Origin: Oxalobacteraceae bacterium UBA5157
GTDB taxonomy: Bacteria > Pseudomonadota > Gammaproteobacteria > Burkholderiales > Burkholderiaceae_D
Direction of reading: 5' to 3'
DNA length: 8,606 bases
Assembly: GCA_002415335.1 (NCBI GenBank)
Contig: DHXL01000281.1
Location: forward strand, 1-8,606
The notes under the pieces are model-generated. The model was not told the origin of the DNA. It did no database searches and worked only from the letters and a program-made list of their open reading frames with translations. The first letter of the stretch is position 1; every line of letters begins with the position of its first letter. A program made the translations under genes and the position numbers. Shown one piece after another: positions 1 to 7,021 of the stretch.

Positions 1-83
1 TGAAAGCGGCCGAAACGCTGGTCAAGGACGGCTTCGACGTGATGGTGTATTGCAGCGACGATCCGATCCAGGCCAAGATGCTG
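1..83 (+). pseudogene. thiG: thiG 3' fragment (thiazole synthase), cut by window edge and by a deletion
   Basis: Reading from base 3 gives 27 residues that match the conserved region of thiazole synthase: a KAAETLVKDGF stretch, then MVYCSDDPIQAKML. In intact ThiG this is followed by a conserved segment with GC-V-PL-IGSG, which forms the phosphate-binding end of the TIM barrel. That segment is missing, and the reading frame runs directly into ThiE-like sequence. ThiG makes the thiazole half of thiamine from deoxyxylulose phosphate, dehydroglycine and ThiS thiocarboxylate. The upstream part lies outside the window, so I cannot say how much of thiG remains, but a protein ending here would lack part of the active site. 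The identification is from the remembered family motif. Confidence 0.75.
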
Positions 84-623
84 CAGATGACCGAATTGGC
101 GCTGCGCTGCTCCAATATCGTCACAAGACTGCAAGTGCGGAACTGCGGAGCGAGCAGGCATAATCATTGCCGGCCTTATGCCGAAGTTATCGACGTCCGT
201 TCATCATCAACGATTACGTCGAGCTATGCATGGAACTGGATGCGGACGGGGTACACGTGGGCGGCACGGATGCATCGGTCGCACAAGTTCGTACCGTAGT
301 GGGCCCCACGAAAGTGGCCGGCGCCTCATGTTAAGGCAGCCTCGATCTTGCGCGCGAGGCACGGTGAGCCGGCGCCAGCTATATTACATTCGGCGGTTTC
401 TATTCTTCACGAGTAAAGACATATCCAGTCACCACTTCACACGGAATCATTGCGCAAGCGAAATCCGGAATTGCATTGCCGATTGTGGTTATCGGTGGCA
501 TGACACCACAAATGCAGCATCGCTGGTAGGCGACGGGGCAGACATGGTGGCGGCGATCACAGTGTCTACATGGCGGACGATCCACAGGCGCCTGCGAAGG
601 CGTTTGCGATGCAACTTCACTGA
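84..623 (+). pseudogene. thiE: thiE pseudogene (thiamine-phosphate synthase), multiply disrupted
   Basis: ThiE joins HMP-pyrophosphate and thiazole phosphate to make thiamine phosphate. Read across frames, the piece runs QMTELALR (84-107, frame 3), then LLQYRHKTASAELRSEQA from base 107 in frame 2. It continues as PFIINDYVELCMELDADGV (from 197) and HVGGTD, then GASYITFGGFY and PIVVIGGMTPQ, ending with VYMADDPQAPAKAFAMQLH and a stop at 621-623. These are the ThiE pyrophosphate-binding QYR-K, the ND and GVHVG--D metal-site motifs, and the GGI/M-T motif. Disruptions: a frame change near 107, in-frame stops at 161-163, 332-334 and 365-367, a frame change in the A-run at 509-513, and another at about 562-566. 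The N-terminal end is missing. It cannot make a working enzyme. Confidence 0.85.
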
Positions 624-736
624 ACATTTACTGGTGTGGGGTCTTACCGCGCATGGTCCCCGACCGTCGTATTGGAAGCTGATTTGCGGAACCCTCTAAC
701 AAACATGCCAAGCGATACACACGGCAATCCTATTGA

Positions 737-1378
737 CCGGAAACATTTCTCACCGTATGGAGTAATGTATTCGATCGGGTAAACCTGTCTGGCGTCGAGA
801 CACTGCTGGTGCAAGGCGGTACGTCCGGCATTGGCGTCACCGCAATCCAGACCGCGACTGCGCTCGGCCACCGCGTACTTGCGACCGCCGGATCAGAGGA
901 CAAATGCCGTGCATGCGAGAAGCTCGGTGCGGAACGAGGCATCAACTATCGTACCGAGGATTTTGTCGAAATCGTCAAGTCGGCCACCGTAGGAAAAGGT
1001 GTCGAGGTAATCCTGGATATGGTGGGCGGCGAGTACGTGCCGCGTGAAATTCACTACCTGGCCGACGATGGACGACTGGTATTTATCGCTCTCCTTGGTG
1101 GCGGCAAGGCGACCATCACTTTGGGACAGTTTCGGCTACGGCGCCTGACGATTACTGGCTCAACCCTCCGCCCGCGCCCGATTGCATTCAAGGCAGCCAT
1201 CGCAGCGCAATTGCGAGAATATATTTGGCCTTTGCTCGAATCCAGAAAAATAAACCCGGTGATATACCGAACCTTCCCGTTGGGGCAGGCGGCACAGGCT
1301 CATGGGCTCATGGAAACAAGCACGCATGTCGGGAAAATCATGCTTGAGCTTCCGGAAGCTTGCGATATCACTTTGTGA
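737..1378 (+). pseudogene. Truncated zinc-type NADPH:quinone oxidoreductase (PIG3/QorA-like), N-terminal domain lost
   Basis: An open frame of 213 codons begins PETFLTVWSNVFDR and ends with VGKIMLELPEACDITL. It matches the C-terminal part of the PIG3/TP53I3 type of medium-chain quinone oxidoreductase. Visible are the NADPH Rossmann motif LLVQGGTSGIG at about 807-839, the ATAGSEDKC cofactor loop, LGAERGINYRTEDF, LDMVGG, LRRLTITGSTLRPRP and the closing HVGKI strand. The family is about 325 residues long, so roughly the first 110, the GroES-like domain, are absent. A TGA at 734-736 lies directly upstream in frame; removing one A at 736 would extend the match to LLPET, so a one-base insertion is also possible. 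No ATG with a ribosome site precedes the frame; the first GTG (809) falls inside the Rossmann strand. Most likely a recent pseudogene next to the decayed thi genes. Confidence 0.75.
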
Positions 1379-1760
1379 TCGATCGTGTCGCATAGTTCGC
1401 GGTATCGGTATCACACACTACGTCCAAGCAATGTAACGTAATGCCGGGGTGCATGCCATCTCGGGCCGTGCAAGCTTTGTTCTGACTTCGGTCGGCCCGG
1501 CACCTTCGTCGGTCATTCACTTTCGCGTCTCATTACTTTGATTGAAATGACAGTTTGTCTACTTCATTGCTTACTCTCGCAGCGATGGCTGGTGCGACGC
1601 GTCTGCGAGCGAATCACATCTATACAGTATCAGTAATGATAATGATTAAAAACTTTAACTATTATTTATCGTTCCTTGCTTCTACGATGTGTCTCAAGTC
1701 TGCAGCGTTGCGCAGACCATGTTCCGAATGGTGACGTGTACAAAATGAAGGAGAGCAGTT
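1379..1760. other. Gene-free spacer upstream of the 110-residue gene
   Basis: No convincing coding frame on either strand. The first half is GC-mixed and contains a 7-bp inverted repeat, CGGGCCG at 1462-1468 and CGGCCCG at 1493-1499, too widely spaced and T-poor to be a clear terminator. The last part, about 1620-1670, is AT-rich and holds a Fur-box-like sequence, described separately, and a TATTAT at 1660-1665 that could be a -10 element, without a good -35. This stretch probably carries the promoter of the gene at 1761. Confidence 0.5.
1632..1650 (+). promoter_or_regulatory. Fur-box-like sequence
   Basis: The 19 bases AGTAATGATAATGATTAAA match 14 of 19 positions of the classic Fur consensus GATAATGATAATCATTATC by hand comparison, including an unbroken run of ten (TAATGATAAT). 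It lies about 110 bases upstream of the start codon at 1761 and just before a possible -10 element at 1660-1665, a normal position for a repressor site. AT-rich promoter regions produce such matches by chance, so this is a candidate only. Confidence 0.35.
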
Positions 1761-2093
1761 ATGTGCGATGCCGCAATAGATATACATTCTGCAGGCGATG
1801 ATGAAATTCATCTTGGCGCCTATAACGCCGCATTTTATGAACTTGGCCTCAGATGGCATTGGGATGCCAAGATTTATCAAGACCTTCAGCGCAATAGTGG
1901 AGAGAAGGACGGCCTACAAGTTTATCTTGAAACTCGCCAGCCGCATCTGCTGAAAGCCTATGAGGTTAATTTCCTGATGAATGCAATCCAGACCACGAAG
2001 ACGCGTTGCTATGATGCAATGATTGCGTGTGGTACACGCGTCGCGCCAAAAGTCGATTGGGCCGAAATTCAGCGCATGGAGATCGGCGTCTGA
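1761..2093 (+). CDS. Uncharacterised 110-residue protein
   Basis: I do not recognise a named family. The start is well supported: AAGGAGAG at 1748-1755 sits five bases before the ATG. The protein has no signal peptide or membrane segment and looks soluble and mostly helical. It is rich in aromatics and charge (YNAAFYELGLRWHWD at residues 21-35), with a central LETRQPHLLKAYEVNFL segment (56-72) and IQTTKTRCYDAMIAC (76-90). It has three cysteines (2, 83, 90) and four histidines (9, 18, 33, 62), which would permit metal or haem binding, though nothing proves it. Composition and stop-free length, together with the strong ribosome site, argue for a real gene. The Fur-like box upstream hints at iron control. 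It is monocistronic in appearance, with about 425 gene-free bases after it. Confidence 0.75.
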   Translation: MCDAAIDIHSAGDDEIHLGAYNAAFYELGLRWHWDAKIYQDLQRNSGEKDGLQVYLETRQPHLLKAYEVNFLMNAIQTTKTRCYDAMIACGTRVAPKVDWAEIQRMEIGV

Positions 2094-2518
2094 GTATTCC
2101 TGAAGCAAGCGGCTTAAGGTTAAGTATTAGCAAATGTCGAATCTTAACCAGCGTCAAGGAAAACGCGGAACGGTTCTCCGACAATGCCCCACGCGATCGA
2201 TGTTTTGAAAGCGAATGACAATGCAAGTATCTAAATCTTGTCTGTGCCGTTGGCGTAAGCACAGTAAGTTGCAGGGTCGTTAAGTTGTTCCCAGTGTTGG
2301 ATTGCGTGGTAGCGGGACAAGCGGGCGTGCCCTCCTGAGTTGTAAAGTGGACTGCATCAGTCAGATGCGATTGGATTTCAGTGTAACGACGTCCCATATC
2401 GATCCGCGATGAAATATTTAGGTGTGACGGAAACAGTGCGCTAGCAGAATGAATAAAGAGGGGTCACGCGACCAATTGTGAATATAAACCTTACAGAAAT
2501 ATCCAGGAGACACACCTC
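2094..2518. other. Gene-free region upstream of the transporter gene
   Basis: No frame on either strand has protein-like composition. Near the left end is a 7-bp inverted repeat, GGTTAAG 2118-2124 with CTTAACC 2143-2149, which could fold weakly after the upstream gene. A 6-bp dyad lies at 2242-2264, described separately. Close to the transporter start there is a TATAAA at 2483-2488 but no matching -35 at normal spacing, so I do not call a promoter. The leader ends in AGGAGA at 2505-2510, the transporter's ribosome site. Confidence 0.5.
2242..2264. promoter_or_regulatory. Operator-like dyad CTGTGC-N11-GCACAG
   Basis: Two perfect 6-bp half sites, CTGTGC (2242-2247) and GCACAG (2259-2264), flank an 11-base gap. 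This spacing places equivalent positions about 17 bp apart, near one and a half helical turns, as in many dimeric regulator sites. It lies about 255 bases upstream of the transporter start, rather far for a repressor but possible for an activator or a distal promoter. No regulator gene is present in the window to pair with it. Confidence 0.25.
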
Positions 2519-3856
2519 ATGAATCAGCATAGTCAAGTCGCGACTGACAGCGATGTCTACACCAGAAAAACGAGTAATCGATGGGTCCAGCTTGTTTTCG
2601 GCATTATATGTATGGCATTGGTGGCGAACCTCCAATATGCCTGGACCCTGTTCGTTAGTCCCATCGAGGCCAAGAATCATTGGGGTATGGCCGCGATTCA
2701 ATTGTCTTTTTCCATTTTTATCCTGGTCGAGACGTGGCTGGTTCCGATAGAGGGCTGGTTGGTCGATAAATTCGGCCCACGCCCCGTCATCGCAGTAGGC
2801 GCGATCTTCGCCGGGGCCGGATGGGTCATCGACGCATACGCCACAAGCCTTCCCGAGCTTTACTTCGCTGCAGTAGTCGCCGGTATCGGCGCCGGTTGCG
2901 TGTACGGAACCTGCGTTGGCAACGCGCTCAAATGGTTTCCGGACAAGCGTGGTTTGGCGGCTGGCTTGACGGCGGCAGGATTTGGTGCCGGAGCGGCACT
3001 CACCGTGATCCCAATCGCAAACATGATTCGTCTTTCTGGATATGAACATGCGTTCCTGTTTTTCGGCCTTTTTCAGGGCGCCCTTATTTTTATTCTGGCG
3101 ATGTTCATGGTGAGGCCGAAGGCGCCGGCAGGCGTACAGCCAAAACTAAGGGTGGTGACCACCAAAGTCGATTACACGTCAGGTCGAATGATCAAGACGC
3201 CCGTCTTCTGGCTGATTTATTTATTGTTCGTGGCGGTTGCGGCGGGCGGTTTGATGGCGACTGCACAAATCGGTCCAATCGCGAAAGATTATGGCCTGGC
3301 GAAACTGCCGATGACGGTGTTGGGATTCATTACATTACCGCTTTTGACGATGACGTTGTCGATCGATAATCTTGCCAACGGCTTTACGCGTCCACTGTGC
3401 GGCTTTATCTCGGACCGTATCGGCCGCGAGAATACCATGTTCATCGTTTTCCTCGGTGAAGGGTTGTCGATGCTCGGACTCATGAAGTTTGGCCATGAGC
3501 CGGTTGCCTTCATGACGTTCGCAGCACTGATATTTCTTTTCTGGGGCGAGATCTTCTCAATTTTCCCAGCGATTTGTGCTGATACGTTTGGAGTCAAGTT
3601 CGCGGCGGGTAACGCCGGCACACTTTACACTGCGAAAGGGACGGCTTCTTTGCTGGTTCCGCTGGCATCCGTGTTATCGGCACACGGAAACTGGGACCAG
3701 GTATTCATTGCGGCTGCCGTTATCACGATAGCTGCTGCTGTCGCAGCGAAATTTGTGTTGGCACCCATGCGCAAACGCTTTATCGAGAGTGGGAATGAGA
3801 AACAGGAGGAGAGCGTCAGCGGCGCACCGCTCCAAAATGCCGGCGTGGCTATCTGA
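2519..3856 (+). CDS. OxlT-family MFS carboxylate (oxalate/formate-type) antiporter
   Basis: A 445-residue inner-membrane protein with about 12 hydrophobic segments: six between residues 24 and 198, a charged loop around 199-226, and six between 228 and 415. The half-motifs GWLVDKFGPRP (79-89) and GFISDRIGREN (295-305) are the paired MFS loop signatures. It resembles OxlT of Oxalobacter formigenes, including the WFPDKRGLAAG stretch (139-149). The two positive residues that hold oxalate in OxlT (Arg272, Lys355) have counterparts here: Arg291 in NGFTRPLCGF and Lys373 in TAKGTAS. The family exchanges small carboxylates, but not all members carry oxalate. The start is set by AGGAGA at 2505-2510, eight bases before the ATG. 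It is followed after 256 bases by sucC on the same strand, suggesting a shared job in carboxylate uptake. Family call is firm; substrate is inference. Confidence 0.85.
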   Translation: MNQHSQVATDSDVYTRKTSNRWVQLVFGIICMALVANLQYAWTLFVSPIEAKNHWGMAAIQLSFSIFILVETWLVPIEGWLVDKFGPRPVIAVGAIFAGAGWVIDAYATSLPELYFAAVVAGIGAGCVYGTCVGNALKWFPDKRGLAAGLTAAGFGAGAALTVIPIANMIRLSGYEHAFLFFGLFQGALIFILAMFMVRPKAPAGVQPKLRVVTTKVDYTSGRMIKTPVFWLIYLLFVAVAAGGLMATAQIGPIAKDYGLAKLPMTVLGFITLPLLTMTLSIDNLANGFTRPLCGFISDRIGRENTMFIVFLGEGLSMLGLMKFGHEPVAFMTFAALIFLFWGEIFSIFPAICADTFGVKFAAGNAGTLYTAKGTASLLVPLASVLSAHGNWDQVFIAAAVITIAAAVAAKFVLAPMRKRFIESGNEKQEESVSGAPLQNAGVAI

Positions 3857-4112
3857 GTTAACGCAAATGCGCGCCTCAGTGGTTCGCTAGCAATGCAGGA
3901 ACGCGGCGTATCGTACAACGGACCCTAGCGCCCAATACGATGCGCCGCCGCATCACACCTTGCCGATCCATGGCGGCCATGTCCAAGACTTTGCGCGATG
4001 CATTCGCGGCTATACCGAATAGCGCGCTGCTTGTTTGCGTGTGTCGATTCAGGATGTGACGCAACTGTCGTGTGGGCCAAATGGGGAGACATCGCTTTTT
4101 TTAAGGGAAATT

Positions 4113-5279
4113 ATGAATATTCATGAATATCAGGGCAAGGAAATACTGCGCAAGTACGGCGTGGCGACGCCGCGCGGGTTTCCGTGTTTTTCCGCAGACG
4201 AGGCCGTCGAGGCGGCGGAAAAACTGGGCGGCAAAATTTGGGTTGTCAAAGCACAGATCCATGCCGGCGGCCGGGGCAAAGGCGGTGGCGTCAAGCTGGC
4301 GAAATCGATCGGCGAAGTGCGCGAGTTTGCCTCGAACATTCTGGGCATGACGCTGGTCACGCATCAGACCGGTCCCGAAGGGCGCTTGGTAAAGCGTTTG
4401 CTGGTTGAGGAGGGCGCTGACATCAAGAAGGAACTGTATGTCGGTATGGTGGTGGATCGTAGCAGTCAGCGCGTTGCCCTGATGGCTTCGAGCGAAGGCG
4501 GCATGGACATCGAGGAAGTCGCTGAGCACACGCCGGAAAAAATCCATAAAGTATTTATCGATCCGATCACCGGCCTGAAAGACAGCGAGGCGGAGGGCAT
4601 CGCCCGCAAGATCGGAATTCCGGAAAAATCAGTGCCGCAAGCCCGTGCCTTCATGCAGAGCCTGTATAAAGCTTTCGATGAATGCGATGCGTCGCTGGCT
4701 GAGATCAATCCGCTGATTCTGACGGGCGATGATCGCGTGATTGCGCTCGATGCTAAATTCAATTTTGATTCGAATGCGCTGTTTCGTCATCCGGAAATCG
4801 TCGCGATGCGGGATCTGGATGAAGAAGATCCGGCGGAAATCGAAGCGTCGAAATTCGATCTTACCTACATTTCCCTGGACGGCAATATCGGCTGCCTGGT
4901 GAACGGCGCCGGCCTGGCGATGGCAACCATGGATGCCATCAAGCTGTATGGCGGCTCGCCTGCGAATTTTCTCGATGTCGGCGGCGGCGCGACGACCGAA
5001 AAGGTCACGGAAGCATTCAAGCTGATGTTGAAGAATCCGAATCTGCAGGCGATTCTGGTGAATATTTTCGGCGGCATCATGAAGTGCGATGTGATCGCGG
5101 CCGGTGTGGTGGCGGCTGCGCGCCAGGTGGACCTGAACGTACCGCTGGTGGTGCGGATGAAGGGCACCAACGAAGACCTCGGCAAGAAAATTCTGGCGGA
5201 GTCGGGGCTACCGATTATCGCTGCCGATAACATGGCAGAGGCGGCCGAAAAAGTCGTCAGTGCCGCACGGGGGAAATAG
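4113..5279 (+). CDS. sucC: Succinyl-CoA synthetase (ADP-forming) beta subunit
   Basis: 388 residues, the same length as E. coli SucC. It forms the nucleotide-binding subunit of the enzyme that interconverts succinate, CoA and ATP with succinyl-CoA, ADP and phosphate. The ATP-grasp domain starts MNIHEYQGKEILRKYGV. Key positions fall at E. coli numbers: Lys46, Arg54 in GGRGKGGG, Glu197 and Asn199 in AEINP, Asp213 in ALDAK, Asn264 in VNGAG. The ligase domain includes NFLDVGGGA (285-293) and VNIFGGIMKCD (316-326). A TTG at 4035 would add 26 residues but has no family support; AAGGG just before 4113 fits the ATG. sucD follows after four bases. Malate-CoA ligase (MtkA) is the close relative, but the residues seem nearer to canonical SucC. 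It lies in a transporter/2-oxo-acid cluster, so a second copy or another dicarboxylate substrate is possible. Confidence 0.92.
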   Translation: MNIHEYQGKEILRKYGVATPRGFPCFSADEAVEAAEKLGGKIWVVKAQIHAGGRGKGGGVKLAKSIGEVREFASNILGMTLVTHQTGPEGRLVKRLLVEEGADIKKELYVGMVVDRSSQRVALMASSEGGMDIEEVAEHTPEKIHKVFIDPITGLKDSEAEGIARKIGIPEKSVPQARAFMQSLYKAFDECDASLAEINPLILTGDDRVIALDAKFNFDSNALFRHPEIVAMRDLDEEDPAEIEASKFDLTYISLDGNIGCLVNGAGLAMATMDAIKLYGGSPANFLDVGGGATTEKVTEAFKLMLKNPNLQAILVNIFGGIMKCDVIAAGVVAAARQVDLNVPLVVRMKGTNEDLGKKILAESGLPIIAADNMAEAAEKVVSAARGK

Positions 5280-5283
5280 AGCG

Positions 5284-6159
5284 ATGTCGATTCTGATCAA
5301 CAAGGATACCAAGGTTATTACGCAGGGAATTACCGGCAAGACCGGCCAGTTCCATACACGGATGTGTCGCGAGTATGCGAACGGCAAGAACTGTTTTGTC
5401 GCAGGCGTGAATCCCAAAAAAGCTGGCGATGACTTCGAAGGCATTCCGATTTACGGATCGGTGCAAGAAGCGAAGGAACGGACCGGCGCGACAGTTTCCG
5501 TGATCTACGTTCCGCCGCCGTTTGCCGCCGCCGCCATCGATGAAGCAGTCGACGCCGGCCTCGATCTGGTGATCTGCATCACGGAAGGCATTCCGGTGCG
5601 AGACATGATTCGCACGCGCCGCCGGATGGAAGGCACGAAAACGATTTTGCTCGGACCGAATTGCCCGGGACTGATTACGCCGGACGAAATCAAGATCGGC
5701 ATCATGCCCGGCCACATTCACAAGAAGGGCCGCATCGGCGTGGTGTCGCGTTCCGGCACGCTGACGTATGAAGCGGCGGGTCAACTGGCCGAATTTGGCC
5801 TGGGTCAATCGACGGTCGTCGGCATTGGCGGCGATCCGGTGAGCGGGCTGAAGCACATCGATGTGCTGCGCTTGTTCAATGACGATCCGGACACCGACGC
5901 GGTGATCATGGTGGGCGAGATCGGCGGCGATGCGGAAGAAACCTGCGCCCGCTGGATCAAGGACAACATGAAGAAGCCGGTAGTCGGATTCATTGCCGGG
6001 GTCACCGCACCTGCAGGAAAGCGGATGGGACACGCCGGCGCAATCATTTCCGGCGGCAAGGGCACGGCCCAGGAAAAGCTGGCAGTGATGGAGGCGTGCG
6101 GAATCAAGGTCACGCGCAATCCGGCCGACATGGGCAGGTTGCTGAATTCGGTGCTGTAA
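5284..6159 (+). CDS. sucD: Succinyl-CoA synthetase alpha subunit
   Basis: 291 residues (E. coli SucD has 289). It binds CoA and carries the phosphohistidine of the SucCD complex. Visible are the N-terminal start MSILINKDTKVITQGITGKTG with the CoA-binding GITGKTGQFHT loop (15-25), the conserved YVPPPF (75-80), ICITEGIPV (97-105), LLGPNCPG (122-129), SRSGTLTYE (155-163), IGGDP (181-185), and the active-site His250 in GKRMGHAGAIISGG. All key residues are present, so it should be active. The ATG at 5284 gives the family N-terminus; a GTG at 5260 would add eight residues and overlap sucC. The purine-rich GGGGGAA at the end of sucC serves as ribosome site, implying coupled translation. Malate-CoA ligase alpha (MtkB) is the main alternative. 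Confidence 0.92.
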   Translation: MSILINKDTKVITQGITGKTGQFHTRMCREYANGKNCFVAGVNPKKAGDDFEGIPIYGSVQEAKERTGATVSVIYVPPPFAAAAIDEAVDAGLDLVICITEGIPVRDMIRTRRRMEGTKTILLGPNCPGLITPDEIKIGIMPGHIHKKGRIGVVSRSGTLTYEAAGQLAEFGLGQSTVVGIGGDPVSGLKHIDVLRLFNDDPDTDAVIMVGEIGGDAEETCARWIKDNMKKPVVGFIAGVTAPAGKRMGHAGAIISGGKGTAQEKLAVMEACGIKVTRNPADMGRLLNSVL

Positions 6160-6175
6160 CGCGATGTGCAAGTCC

Positions 6176-6199
6176 GGGTCACAGGAATTCCTGTGACCC
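6176..6199. repeat. Perfect 24-bp palindrome between sucD and the hydrolase gene
   Basis: The half site GGGTCACAGGAA (6176-6187) is followed at once by its exact reverse complement (6188-6199), centred on an EcoRI-type GAATTC. As RNA it would form a 10-bp stem with an AATT loop. It starts 17 bases after the sucD stop and ends 33 bases before the next ATG, leaving the AAAGG ribosome site (6221-6225) free. There is no T-run directly after it; TTTTT comes only at 6212-6216, so a normal intrinsic terminator is unlikely. It could be an operator, an mRNA-stabilising or processing hairpin that sets different expression of the genes on either side, or a dispersed repeat element. Confidence 0.9.
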
Positions 6200-6232
6200 A
6201 TGGAAACGATATTTTTAAAAAAAGGTAGTCAA

Positions 6233-7000
6233 ATGGTACAACGCTGGGTTCGTTTTTTTCATGCTGATGCCATCCAATTCGGCCTCCTCGAGGACGACGG
6301 GATTCGGGTATTCGAGGGTGACATGTTCGACTCTCCTGTACCAACAGCACGGGTGCTGGCGCTGCGCGATGTCAAGCTGCTGATGCCGACCCAACCCAGC
6401 AAAATCATCGCGATGTGGAACAACTTTCGCGCGCTTGGGCAGAAGCTGAATCTGGCGACTCCGGCCGAACCTTTATATCTTATCAAGGCGCCGAATTCCT
6501 ATCTCAATCCCGGCGAAACGATACAGAAACCGTCGTGCGACGGCAAGGTTGTGTTCGAAGGTGAGCTGGGGATTGTTATCGGCAAGTTGTGTAAAGGCGT
6601 GCCGGAATCAGAGGCGATGAAGTATGTGTTTGGTTATACCTGCGCCAACGATGTGACGGTCGCCGACATTTTGAATCGCGACCCGTCGTTTGCACAATGG
6701 GTTCGCGCCAAGGGCTTCGATACGTTTTGCCCATTCGGACCCGTGGTGGCAACCGGTCTGGATCCGCGCACCCTGGTCGTGAAGACCACGCTCAACGGCG
6801 AGCTGCGGCAGGACTACCCGATCAGCGACATGCTGTTCTCGGTTGCACAGCTGGTCAGTTTTATTTCACAGGATATGAGTTTAAAGCCAGGCGATATCAT
6901 TTTATGCGGCACCTCGGTCGGTGTTGGTTCAATGAAGCCGGGCAGTACCATCGATATCGAAATTACCGGTATCGGCAAGCTCAGCAACCGTTTTGAATAG
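6233..7000 (+). CDS. Fumarylacetoacetate hydrolase (FAH) family 2-oxo-acid enzyme
   Basis: 255 residues with the FAH fold. Relatives hydrolyse acylpyruvates, decarboxylate oxaloacetate or hydrate 2-oxo-4-enoic acids, using a divalent metal. Likely ligands are visible: Glu109 and Glu111 in FEGELGIVIG and Asp140 in CANDVTVAD. Other marks are KIIAMWNNFRALG (57-69), LIKAPNSY (83-90), the KGFDTFCPFGP segment (160-170), GDIILCGTSVGVG (220-232) and the closing GIGKLSNRF. The usual TGTP-GVG loop here reads CGTSVGVG, a small departure. The ATG at 6233 has AAAGG at 6221-6225; the upstream ATG at 6200 abuts the palindrome, lacks a ribosome site and adds eleven residues not typical of the family. It follows sucD by 73 bases and precedes the reductase by 21. 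The exact reaction cannot be assigned. Confidence 0.85.
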   Translation: MVQRWVRFFHADAIQFGLLEDDGIRVFEGDMFDSPVPTARVLALRDVKLLMPTQPSKIIAMWNNFRALGQKLNLATPAEPLYLIKAPNSYLNPGETIQKPSCDGKVVFEGELGIVIGKLCKGVPESEAMKYVFGYTCANDVTVADILNRDPSFAQWVRAKGFDTFCPFGPVVATGLDPRTLVVKTTLNGELRQDYPISDMLFSVAQLVSFISQDMSLKPGDIILCGTSVGVGSMKPGSTIDIEITGIGKLSNRFE

Positions 7001-7021
7001 CTAGGCTGAGAGGAAGATGAT

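Noticed and set aside
178..699. 173-codon plus-strand frame across the thiE relic
   Set aside because: The thiE motifs lie mainly in another frame (base 107 onward, frame 2), so this frame is an accident of the pseudogene.
1966..2397. 143-codon open frame on the minus strand, partly antisense to the 110-residue gene
   Set aside because: Its composition is not protein-like, it shows no recognisable domain, and it overlaps a plus-strand gene with a much better ribosome site.
2441..3049. 202-codon minus-strand frame opposite the transporter gene
   Set aside because: It mirrors the codon pattern of the transporter on the other strand and has no family resemblance.
4113..6159. Assignment of the pair as malate-CoA ligase (MtkAB)
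   Set aside because: The residues and lengths fit canonical beta-proteobacterial SucCD better, and no malyl-CoA lyase gene is nearby; kept only as an alternative.
5257..6201. 314-codon minus-strand frame opposite sucD, and a similar one at 7001-7945 opposite the reductase
   Set aside because: These are His/Arg-rich antisense frames caused by codon bias of well-recognised genes.
6176..6216. Palindrome plus TTTTT as an intrinsic terminator after sucD
   Set aside because: The T-run begins 12 bases after the stem, too far for a standard terminator, and the stem is only moderately GC-rich.
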